The translations under genes and the position numbers were made by a program. Below the pieces are notes generated by a model, which was given only the letters and a program-made list of their open reading frames with translations, was not told where the DNA came from and ran no database searches. Below, one piece after another: positions 1 through 5,107 of a stretch of DNA of 7,295 bases. The stretch is taken from positions 1,302,360 through 1,309,654 of the forward strand of contig CM001047.1 in NCBI GenBank assembly GCA_000183865.1. The letters run 5' to 3'. The stretch's first letter is position 1; each line of letters opens with the position of its first letter. The DNA comes from Listeria marthii FSL S4-120. GTDB lineage: Bacteria > Bacillota > Bacilli > Lactobacillales > Listeriaceae.

Positions 1-1793
1 CAACTCCGCCAAAACCAAAAGAACTTCCTGAAAAAATCGTTTTCAGCGAATCTTTAACAGTAGCGGAATTAGCGAAAAAATTATACAGAGAACCATCTGA
101 ACTTATCAAAAAATTATTTATGCTTGGCGTTGTTGCGACAATTAACCAGTCATTAGATAAAGATGCGATCGAACTAATTTGTGACGACTACGGTGTGCAA
201 GTAGAAGAAGAAATTAAAGTCGATGTAACTGACTTAGATGTGTACTTTGAAAATGAACTAAATGAAGCGGTTGACGAGTCTAAACTTGTTGAACGCCCAC
301 CAGTTGTTACTATCATGGGACACGTTGACCATGGTAAAACAACATTACTAGATTCCCTTCGTAATACAAAAGTTACTTTAGGAGAAGCTGGTGGTATCAC
401 GCAACATATCGGTGCTTACCAATTAGAAATTCATGACAAAAAAATCACTTTCCTTGATACACCGGGACATGCTGCCTTTACAGCGATGCGTGCTCGTGGT
501 GCGCAAATCACGGATATTACGATTTTAGTTGTTGCAGCAGATGATGGCGTTATGCCACAAACAATTGAAGCAATCAACCATGCGAAAGCTGCGGGAATGC
601 CGATTATTGTTGCTGTCAACAAAATTGATAAACCACAAGCCAACCCAGACCGCGTAATGCAAGAATTAACTGAGTATGAATTAGTTCCAGAAGCATGGGG
701 CGGCGATACAATTTTCGCACCTATCTCAGCTAAATTTGGTGAAGGTCTTGAAAACTTGTTAGATATGATTTTACTTGTTTCAGAAGTAGAAGAATTAAAA
801 GCAAATCCAGACCGTCGCGCAATCGGTTCTGTTATCGAAGCAGAACTTGATAAAGGCCGTGGCCCAGTTGCGACTTTACTAGTACAAGACGGAACACTTA
901 ATATCGGAGACCCGATTGTTGTAGGTAACACATTTGGTCGTGTCCGTGCAATGGTCAATGATTTAGGCCGTCGTGTGAAAAAAGTGGGACCTAGTACACC
1001 AGTTGAAATCACTGGACTAAACGATGTACCACAAGCCGGCGATCGCTTTGTTGTTTTTGAAGATGAAAAAACAGCAAGAAATATCGGGGAAACTCGTGCA
1101 AGTCGTGCGCTAGTAGCTCAACGTTCTGCAACAAACCGCGTAAGTTTAGACAACTTATTTGAACATATGAAAGCTGGCGAAATGAAAGAAGTTAACGTTA
1201 TTATTAAAGCAGACGTTCAAGGTTCTGTAGAGGCTCTTGCCGCATCTCTTCGTAAAATTGATGTAGAAGGCGTTAACGTAAAAATCATTCATACTGCCGT
1301 TGGTGCAATCAATGAATCAGATATTACTTTAGCAGCAGCTTCAAATGCAATTGTTATTGGATTTAACGTTCGTCCAACAGCACAAGCGCGTGAAGCAGCA
1401 GAAAACGAAAGTGTAGATATTCGTTTACACCGTGTTATCTATAAAGCAATTGATGAAATTGAAGCAGCGATGAAAGGGATGCTTGATCCAGAATTCCAAG
1501 AAAAAATTATCGGTCAAGCGCAAGTTCGTCAAACAATCAATGTTTCTAAAGTGGGTACAATTGCCGGCTGTTACGTAACAGATGGTAAAATTACTCGTGA
1601 TAGCGGTGTTCGTATTATCCGTGACGGAATCGTGGTCTTTGAAGGTGAAATTGCTACACTTAAACGCTTTAAAGATGATGCAAAAGAAGTTGCAAAAGGT
1701 TACGAATGTGGTATCACTGTACAAAACTTCAACGATATCAAAGAAGACGATGTAATTGAAGCGTACGTTATGGAAGAAATAGAAAGAAAATGA
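1..1793 (+). CDS. infB: Translation initiation factor IF-2, 5'-truncated by window edge
   Basis: IF2 is the GTPase that brings fMet-tRNA to the 30S subunit and promotes 50S joining. The reading frame is open from position 3, giving 596 visible residues. The ATG at 120 is only an internal methionine, because typical IF2 N-terminal sequence ([13 protein letters not shown]) precedes it. From memory, roughly 190 N-terminal residues are missing compared with the usual Listeria protein. In the visible numbering, the GTPase motifs are G1 GHVDHGKT (106-113), G2 around GGITQHIGA (130-138), G3 DTPGH (152-156), G4 NKID (206-209) and G5 SAK (242-244). A beta-barrel domain, the linker domain ([16 protein letters not shown]) and the C-terminal fMet-tRNA-binding domain (ending [11 protein letters not shown]) follow. 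No motif is damaged. The stop codon overlaps the ylxP start by ATGA. Confidence 0.98.
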   Translation, partial: TPPKPKELPEKIVFSESLTVAELAKKLYREPSELIKKLFMLGVVATINQSLDKDAIELICDDYGVQVEEEIKVDVTDLDVYFENELNEAVDESKLVERPPVVTIMGHVDHGKTTLLDSLRNTKVTLGEAGGITQHIGAYQLEIHDKKITFLDTPGHAAFTAMRARGAQITDITILVVAADDGVMPQTIEAINHAKAAGMPIIVAVNKIDKPQANPDRVMQELTEYELVPEAWGGDTIFAPISAKFGEGLENLLDMILLVSEVEELKANPDRRAIGSVIEAELDKGRGPVATLLVQDGTLNIGDPIVVGNTFGRVRAMVNDLGRRVKKVGPSTPVEITGLNDVPQAGDRFVVFEDEKTARNIGETRASRALVAQRSATNRVSLDNLFEHMKAGEMKEVNVIIKADVQGSVEALAASLRKIDVEGVNVKIIHTAVGAINESDITLAAASNAIVIGFNVRPTAQAREAAENESVDIRLHRVIYKAIDEIEAAMKGMLDPEFQEKIIGQAQVRQTINVSKVGTIAGCYVTDGKITRDSGVRIIRDGIVVFEGEIATLKRFKDDAKEVAKGYECGITVQNFNDIKEDDVIEAYVMEEIERK

Positions 1794-2068
1794 TTCAATC
1801 AGTCATTAGTGAATTTTTCATGCAGGAGCCACAAAACCTCAAAGAAAAACGCGCTATACTGAAACGAATTTTAACGAGAGCAAAACAAAAATTCAATATC
1901 TCCATTGCTGAAACGGATTATCAGGATTTATGGCAGCGAGCTGAAATAAGCTTTGCTGTCGTATCTTCCTCGCACATCCAAGCTGAAAAAGAAGCTAGAG
2001 AAGTACTTGCTTTTCTTGACTCTTTTCCAGAGTGGGAGCGCGCCGAGACGGTTACAGAGAAGTTATAA
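1790..2068 (+). CDS. ylxP: YlxP-like conserved protein (DUF503 family)
   Basis: This 92-residue protein belongs to the small DUF503/YlxP family, found between infB and rbfA in many Firmicutes. Family-like features are the [10 protein letters not shown] segment (17-26), FNISIAETD (35-43), the [14 protein letters not shown] strand region (47-60) and the [21 protein letters not shown] helix (about 61-81). The length is normal for the family. There is no signal peptide or membrane segment, so it is probably cytoplasmic. The ATG overlaps the infB stop (ATGA). The only upstream purine stretch, GGAAG at 1772-1776, is too far away for a good ribosome binding site, so translation probably depends on coupling to infB. 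The molecular function is not established; operon position suggests a role near ribosome assembly or initiation, but that is inference. Confidence 0.92.
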   Translation: MIQSVISEFFMQEPQNLKEKRAILKRILTRAKQKFNISIAETDYQDLWQRAEISFAVVSSSHIQAEKEAREVLAFLDSFPEWERAETVTEKL

Positions 2069-2070
2069 AA

Positions 2071-2076
2071 GAGGTG
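2071..2076 (+). promoter_or_regulatory. Ribosome binding site of rbfA (fixes a TTG start)
   Basis: GAGGTG lies 7 bases before the TTG at 2084, a normal Bacillales distance. No ATG or GTG fits this site, so it supports TTG as the rbfA start. Confidence 0.75.
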
Positions 2077-2083
2077 AATACAC

Positions 2084-2428
2084 TTGAACGTACGAGCAAA
2101 TCGTGTCAGTGAGCAAATGAAAAAAGAATTGGGCGATATTTTAAATCGTAAAATTAAAGACCCGCGCTTAGGTTTTGTAACCGTAACTGGAGTAGATGTT
2201 ACTGGTGACTTACAAGAAGCTAAGGTGTTCATTTCCATTCTTGGTACTGATAAGGAAAAAGAAAATACGTTACTCGCACTTGCGAAAGCGCATGGCTTTA
2301 TCCGCTCTGAAATCGGTCGCCGTATTCGACTTCGTAAAGTTCCAGAAATGTCTTTTGAAATAGATAATTCCATCGCTTACGGAAATCGAATCGATGAATT
2401 GCTTCGCGACTTAAATAACGATCAATAA
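2084..2428 (+). CDS. rbfA: 30S ribosome-binding factor A
   Basis: RbfA binds immature 30S subunits and assists late maturation of 16S rRNA, including its 5' end region; in E. coli it is needed in the cold. The product is 114 residues, a normal length. It shows the single type-II KH fold expected of the family: an N-terminal helix ([17 protein letters not shown], 8-24), the [18 protein letters not shown] segment (26-43), the AKVFISILG strand (46-54), and a helix-kink-helix with the family's A-x-G kink (AHG, 69-71) in place of the usual KH GxxG loop. The C-terminal strand is [12 protein letters not shown]. Translation starts at TTG, chosen because a GAGGTG site sits 7 bases upstream and family similarity begins at [10 protein letters not shown]. 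It follows ylxP by 15 bases and is probably co-transcribed from the upstream nusA-infB operon. Confidence 0.96.
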
Positions 2429-2433
2429 TAAAT

Positions 2434-2506
2434 AAAAGTTTAAGGCAATCCCTTTATCTTCTCAGTCAAACGGGATGTAAGTGGGTCATTGTCTTAAACT
2501 TTTTTT
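2434..2506 (+). terminator. Intrinsic terminator or attenuator between rbfA and truB
   Basis: The arm at 2436-2449 (AAGTTTAAGGCAAT) pairs with 2488-2501 (ATTGTCTTAAACTT) over 14 bp with one G-U pair. A run of seven T follows directly (2500-2506, partly shared with the stem), and flanking A and T can add further pairs. The enclosed 38 bases are not a simple loop: CCC at 2450-2452 can pair with GGG at 2472-2474 or, alternatively, with GGG at 2483-2485. The truB ribosome binding site begins only a few bases after the T-tract, and I find no convincing promoter between the stem and truB. Readthrough of this element, or a promoter further upstream, is therefore needed to express truB. It could be a plain operon terminator or a regulated attenuator; the sequence does not decide. 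Confidence 0.72.
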
Positions 2507-2510
2507 CTTA

Positions 2511-2520
2511 GAAGGAGGAG
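2511..2520 (+). promoter_or_regulatory. Ribosome binding site of truB (decides between TTG and ATG)
   Basis: GAAGGAGGAG contains a strong GGAGG core at 2514-2518. It is 6 bases from the ATG at 2525 but only 3 bases from the in-frame TTG at 2522. The ATG is therefore the better start. Confidence 0.75.
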
Positions 2521-2524
2521 CTTG

Positions 2525-3439
2525 ATGAACGGCATTATCCCACTGTGGAAAGAACGCGGGATGACAAGTCATGATTGCGTTTTTAAATTAAGAAAAATTT
2601 TACATACAAAAAAAGTAGGACACACCGGTACACTTGATCCAGAAGTAGAAGGTGTGCTCCCAATTTGTATTGGCCGCGCAACAAAACTCGCGGAATATGT
2701 AACTGACGAAGGCAAAGTCTATGTAGCGGAAATAACGCTAGGCAAATCGACTACAACAGAAGATGCGACTGGTGAAACGGTTATGACTAAAGAACTAGCC
2801 GAAATTTCCGCAGCAGAACTTCAAGCTGCACTTGTAAAACTCACAGGGAAAATCACCCAAATCCCACCAATGTTTTCTGCCGTAAAAGTCAACGGTAAGA
2901 AATTGTATGAATATGCAAGAGCTGGAATAGAGGTAGAACGCCCATCCAGACAAGTGGATATTTATTCGTTAACCCGTTTAGATGGCGACAAAGCACTAAA
3001 TGCAACGAATCCAACGTTCCAATTAGAAATCGCTTGCGGAAAAGGAACTTATATCCGCACACTTGCAGTTATGATCGGCGAATTACTAGGCTACCCAGCG
3101 CACATGTCCAAACTAGAACGAACTCGTAGCGGCTTTTTCCAAAAAGAAGATTGCTTGACACTCGCAGAAATTGACGAAATGATGCAAGCGAATGACAGCG
3201 GCTTTTTATATCCACTTGAAAAAGGCATCGAATCGATGGCAAAATTAGTAATCGATGAAGAAACTCACGCAAAAGTGCTGAATGGCGGGTTATTACCAAA
3301 CACGTTATTTACAACAGTAGAAAATGAACCGCGTGCAGCGCTCATTTTTAACGATAAATTAACAGCAATATATAAACCACATCCAGAGAAAAAAGACCTT
3401 TGGAAACCAGAGAAGGTCATCGAGTTACATCAAGCATAG
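2525..3439 (+). CDS. truB: tRNA pseudouridine(55) synthase TruB
   Basis: TruB isomerises uridine 55 in the T-loop of elongator tRNAs to pseudouridine and also acts as a tRNA-folding chaperone in E. coli. The 304-residue product has the family layout. The catalytic motif GHTGTLDPEVEGVLP (32-46) contains the nucleophile Asp38. The active-site tyrosine segment VYVAEITLG (65-73, Tyr66), PPMFSAVKVNGKKLYEYAR (114-132) and GTYIRTLA (174-181, conserved Arg178) follow. The C-terminal region (about 240-304) fits the PUA-like tail of bacterial TruB. All key residues are present. The ATG is preferred over a TTG one codon earlier because of ribosome-binding-site spacing. It is separated from rbfA by a terminator-like stem and from ribF by a promoter-bearing 71-base gap, so it may be an independently controlled unit. 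Confidence 0.97.
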   Translation: MNGIIPLWKERGMTSHDCVFKLRKILHTKKVGHTGTLDPEVEGVLPICIGRATKLAEYVTDEGKVYVAEITLGKSTTTEDATGETVMTKELAEISAAELQAALVKLTGKITQIPPMFSAVKVNGKKLYEYARAGIEVERPSRQVDIYSLTRLDGDKALNATNPTFQLEIACGKGTYIRTLAVMIGELLGYPAHMSKLERTRSGFFQKEDCLTLAEIDEMMQANDSGFLYPLEKGIESMAKLVIDEETHAKVLNGGLLPNTLFTTVENEPRAALIFNDKLTAIYKPHPEKKDLWKPEKVIELHQA

Positions 3440-3442
3440 TTA

Positions 3443-3471
3443 TTGCGACTGCAACGTTCTTATATTATGAT
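3443..3471 (+). promoter_or_regulatory. Probable sigma-A promoter of ribF
   Basis: TTGCGA (3443-3448, 4 of 6 to TTGACA) and TATGAT (3466-3471, 5 of 6 to TATAAT) are separated by exactly 17 bases. They lie right after the truB stop at 3437-3439. The predicted transcript would start near 3478, leaving a leader of about 33 bases. That is too short for an FMN riboswitch, and none is visible. Confidence 0.6.
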
Positions 3472-3510
3472 ATGAGAGGAATTCGAATTTAGAGGAGAAG
3501 TGGCAAAAAA

Positions 3511-4455
3511 ATGAAGACGATATACTTACATCATCCGATTACAACGGACGAGTGGACAGACGTGAAAAAAGTAATGGCGCTTGGCTTTTTCGATGGTGTT
3601 CATTTAGGGCATCAATCAGTAATTAAACAAGCGAAACAACTTGCTGAACAAAAAGGATTGCAAACCGCAGTATTAACTTTTGATCCGCATCCATCTGTCG
3701 TTTTAAGCAATATCCGCAAACAAGTAAAATATCTCACACCACTGGAAGATAAAGCTGAAAAAATGGCGGAACTTGGCGTAGATATTATGTATGTAGTTCG
3801 CTTTACAACACAGTTTTCCGAGCTATCCCCGCAAGACTTTGTCGATAATTACTTAGTCGCTTTAAATGTAGAACACGTCGTAGCAGGTTTCGACTATTCT
3901 TACGGCAAAAAAGGTGAAGGCAAAATGAACGATTTGGCCGACTATGCCAAGGGTCGTTTTGAAGTGACTGTTGTTGATAAACAAACGGCTGCTAGTGATA
4001 AAATAAGCTCGACCAACATTAGACGCGCCATTACAGAAGGCGAACTAGAAGTAGCGAATCAATTACTAGGCTATCCGTACACAACAAAAGGTACTGTCAT
4101 TCACGGCGATAAGCGCGGGAGAACAATTGGGTTTCCAACAGCGAACATCCGCGTAAATGAAGATTATTTGATTCCGAAGCTTGGTGTCTACGCAGTGAAA
4201 TTCCGTGTAAATGGAGAAACTCATTTGGGTATGGCGAGCATTGGTTATAACATCACGTTTAAAGATGACCAAGCATTATCCATTGAAGTATACATTCTAG
4301 ATTTTCACCGCGAAATTTACGGTGAAGAAGCAGAAATTGAATGGTATCAATTTTTCCGTCCAGAACTTAAATTTAATGGTGTAGAAGGTCTGATTGCTCA
4401 GTTAGAAAAAGACGAACAAGATACAAGAGCTTTTTTTGCTAAATTAGAAGATTAA
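3511..4455 (+). CDS. ribF: Bifunctional riboflavin kinase / FAD synthetase
   Basis: This enzyme (called RibC in Bacillus) phosphorylates riboflavin to FMN and then adenylates FMN to FAD, in the cytoplasm. The 314-residue protein has both modules. The N-terminal nucleotidyltransferase domain (about 15-185) shows GFFDGVHLGH (25-34), TFDPHP (56-61), GFDYSYGKKGEG (126-137) and SSTNIRRAI (166-174). The C-terminal kinase domain (about 188-310) shows GTVIHGDKRGRTIGFPTANI (194-213) with the PTAN motif at 209-212, the probable catalytic Glu259 in SIEVYILDF, and the RPELKF segment (283-288). One oddity is GYNITF (245-250), where the family usually has GYNPTF. I recall a report that the L. monocytogenes counterpart (Lmo1329) has both activities, so the change is probably tolerated. 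The ribosome binding site AGGAG (3493-3497) is unusually far, 13 bases, from the ATG, and no in-frame start exists upstream (TAG at 3490). Confidence 0.96.
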   Translation: MKTIYLHHPITTDEWTDVKKVMALGFFDGVHLGHQSVIKQAKQLAEQKGLQTAVLTFDPHPSVVLSNIRKQVKYLTPLEDKAEKMAELGVDIMYVVRFTTQFSELSPQDFVDNYLVALNVEHVVAGFDYSYGKKGEGKMNDLADYAKGRFEVTVVDKQTAASDKISSTNIRRAITEGELEVANQLLGYPYTTKGTVIHGDKRGRTIGFPTANIRVNEDYLIPKLGVYAVKFRVNGETHLGMASIGYNITFKDDQALSIEVYILDFHREIYGEEAEIEWYQFFRPELKFNGVEGLIAQLEKDEQDTRAFFAKLED

Positions 4456-4469
4456 AAGACTATTTCTGC

Positions 4470-4498
4470 TTGCTTTTAGAGCCTAAATAGTGTATCTT
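4470..4498 (+). promoter_or_regulatory. Possible sigma-A promoter of rpsO
   Basis: TTGCTT (4470-4475) and TATCTT (4493-4498) are separated by 17 bases, each matching the consensus at 4 of 6. Transcription would start near 4505, close to the first base of the CTGT/ACAG hairpin in the rpsO leader. That fit supports the call, but both boxes are imperfect and overlap a weak AT-rich stem at 4459-4491. Confidence 0.4.
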
Positions 4499-4503
4499 TA
4501 AAT

Positions 4504-4566
4504 CTGTACGAACAGAACCATTACTTGGCTTTTGCGACTCACCGACGCTTGGCTCAGTAATTGGGG
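4504..4566 (+). promoter_or_regulatory. Structured rpsO leader, probable S15 autoregulatory site
   Basis: Several pairings are visible upstream of rpsO: a hairpin CTGT-ACGA-ACAG (4504-4515); a long-range stem of CCA (4518-4520) with TGG (4562-4564) and TTACT (4521-4525) with AGTAA (4556-4560), with T4561 bulged; and an inner GCG (4534-4536) to CGC (4546-4548) hairpin. S15 is known to repress its own mRNA through a junction-type leader in Geobacillus, and different S15 leaders occur in other phyla. Leader position and compact fold suggest the same role here. I cannot confirm the exact Geobacillus junction by eye. The heptamer CTTGGCT occurs twice (4524-4530 and 4548-4554). Confidence 0.55.
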
Positions 4567-4575
4567 ATATTTTAG

Positions 4576-4583
4576 AAGGAGGT
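4576..4583 (+). promoter_or_regulatory. Ribosome binding site of rpsO (decides the start)
   Basis: AAGGAGGT is a near-perfect Shine-Dalgarno with GGAGG (4578-4582) 9 bases before the ATG at 4592. It shows that the longer in-frame reading from TTG 4532, which runs through the structured leader, is not used. Confidence 0.85.
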
Positions 4584-4591
4584 GGAAAGAA

Positions 4592-4861
4592 ATGGCTTTA
4601 ACTCAAGAACGCAAAAATGAAATTATTGCAGAGTACCGTGTCCATGATACAGATACTGGTTCACCAGAAGTACAAATCGCTGTATTAACTGCTGAAATCA
4701 ATAGCTTAAATGAACACGTTCGCGTACACAAAAAAGATCATCACTCTTACCGTGGATTAATGAAAATGGTAGGTCACCGTCGTAACCTATTAACTTACCT
4801 ACGTAAAAAAGATGTTCAACGTTACCGCGAACTTATCAAACGTTTAGGTTTACGTCGATAA
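4592..4861 (+). CDS. rpsO: 30S ribosomal protein S15
   Basis: S15 is a primary binding protein of the 16S rRNA central domain. It organises the platform of the 30S subunit and contacts bridge B4. The product is 89 residues, the standard length, with the four-helix composition of the family. The RNA-binding motif DTGSPEVQ is at 21-28, His42 and HKKDHHS (46-52) are present, and the C-terminus ends in the usual LIKRLGLRR. Position 53 is Tyr (HSYRGL) where B. subtilis and E. coli S15 have Arg, to my recollection; it lies next to the conserved rRNA-contacting Asp49 and Ser52. The start is set by the strong AAGGAGGT at 4576-4583. It sits between ribF and pnpA as in other Bacillales and is followed directly by a strong terminator, so most rpsO transcripts should be short and monocistronic or end here. 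Confidence 0.98.
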   Translation: MALTQERKNEIIAEYRVHDTDTGSPEVQIAVLTAEINSLNEHVRVHKKDHHSYRGLMKMVGHRRNLLTYLRKKDVQRYRELIKRLGLRR

Positions 4862-4871
4862 AAACCAGACG

Positions 4872-4904
4872 AAAGCGGGATACCAAAAGTTCCCGCTTTT
4901 TTTT
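4872..4904 (+). terminator. Intrinsic terminator of rpsO
   Basis: AAAGCGGGA (4872-4880) pairs perfectly with TCCCGCTTT (4891-4899) around a 10-base loop. The T run spans 4897-4904 (eight T). It begins 10 bases after the rpsO stop and should sharply reduce readthrough into pnpA. Confidence 0.92.
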
Positions 4905-4914
4905 GAGTATTAAG

Positions 4915-4920
4915 TATACT
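4915..4920 (+). promoter_or_regulatory. Candidate -10 box of a pnpA promoter
   Basis: TATACT matches the sigma-A -10 consensus at 5 of 6. A start about 7 bases downstream would fall near 4927, at the first base of the leader stem (G4928). No good -35 box exists at 16-18 bases upstream, because that space is the terminator stem and T-tract, and there is no extended -10 TG. The call rests on the -10 box and its fit to the stem. Confidence 0.33.
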
Positions 4921-4927
4921 AAATTTC

Positions 4928-5087
4928 GGAAAACACGACGAAGAAATGAAACTTTATCGCATGAATCCAAAAACGTGCTTCAGAAAATCGCTATTCGTAG
5001 TAGGTTTTTGGATTCATGTGTGCTTTAGAAAATCTAAAGTGTGCGTGAACATTCTTATGCATGGTAAAGTTTCTGGTTCGTGTTTCC
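4928..5087 (+). promoter_or_regulatory. Large branched stem-loop leader of pnpA mRNA
   Basis: About 160 bases fold into one branched structure. The outer helix pairs 4928-4938 with 5078-5087 (10 bp, one bulged A). After an internal loop it continues as a perfect 9-bp helix, 4948-4956 with 5065-5073. Inside are two arms. One is a 17-bp stem (4958-4974 with 5004-5020, a single G-U pair), whose loop carries CTA-TTCG-TAG at 4991-5000. The other is a 7-bp hairpin (5023-5029 with 5033-5039) with an AAA loop. The structure ends just before the pnpA ribosome binding site at 5094-5099. In E. coli a leader duplex cut by RNase III and attacked by PNPase mediates pnp autoregulation. A similar role here is inference from gene identity and position. 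Tightly paired, it could also be a processed small RNA. Confidence 0.65.
4975..5034 (+). repeat. Imperfect 15-base direct repeat in the pnpA leader
   Basis: GTGCTTCAGAAAATC (4975-4989) recurs as GTGCTTTAGAAAATC (5020-5034), differing at one base. The copies are 45 bases apart. The first lies in the loop of the long arm; the second runs from the base of that arm into the short hairpin. Confidence 0.8.
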
Positions 5088-5107
5088 TAATCAAAGGAGA
5101 TTAAAAT

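Noticed and set aside
120..122. ATG 120 as the infB start
   Set aside because: The frame upstream is open to the window edge and encodes typical IF2 N-terminal sequence. An internal second start, as known for shorter IF2 forms in some bacteria, cannot be supported because no Shine-Dalgarno is visible upstream.
431..1012. 193-codon open frame on the - strand inside infB
   Set aside because: It lies fully inside a well-recognised IF2 coding region. Its composition (Ser, Thr and Ile rich) is what the complement of IF2 codons would give, and I recognise no family in it. The same applies to the - strand frames at 188-400, 1425-1724, 1921-2373, 3069-3299, 4066-4272, 6043-6243, 6398-6631 and 6722-6919.
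2522..2524. TTG as the truB start
   Set aside because: Only 3 bases from the Shine-Dalgarno core. The adjacent ATG has correct spacing and matches the family start.
3440..3510. FMN riboswitch ahead of ribF
   Set aside because: The gap is 71 bases, shorter than an FMN riboswitch, and none of the conserved motif is present.
3500..3514. Tiny GTG-GCA-AAA-AAA-TGA frame overlapping the ribF ATG
   Set aside because: The ribosome binding site would be only about 2 bases from the GTG, and a four-codon frame easily arises by chance.
4459..4491. ACTATTT/AAATAGT stem after ribF as a terminator
   Set aside because: Only 7 mostly A-T pairs, a 19-base loop and no T-tract after it.
4532..4591. 20-residue N-terminal extension of S15 from TTG 4532
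   Set aside because: It runs through the structured leader and lacks a ribosome binding site. The family start MALTQE at 4592 has a near-perfect one, and S15 is normally 89 residues.
4905..5107. A small mobile element (MITE-like) between rpsO and pnpA
   Set aside because: The inverted arms could suggest one, but I see no flanking target-site duplication. Position between a terminator and a ribosome binding site fits a leader better. A genome-wide copy search would settle it.
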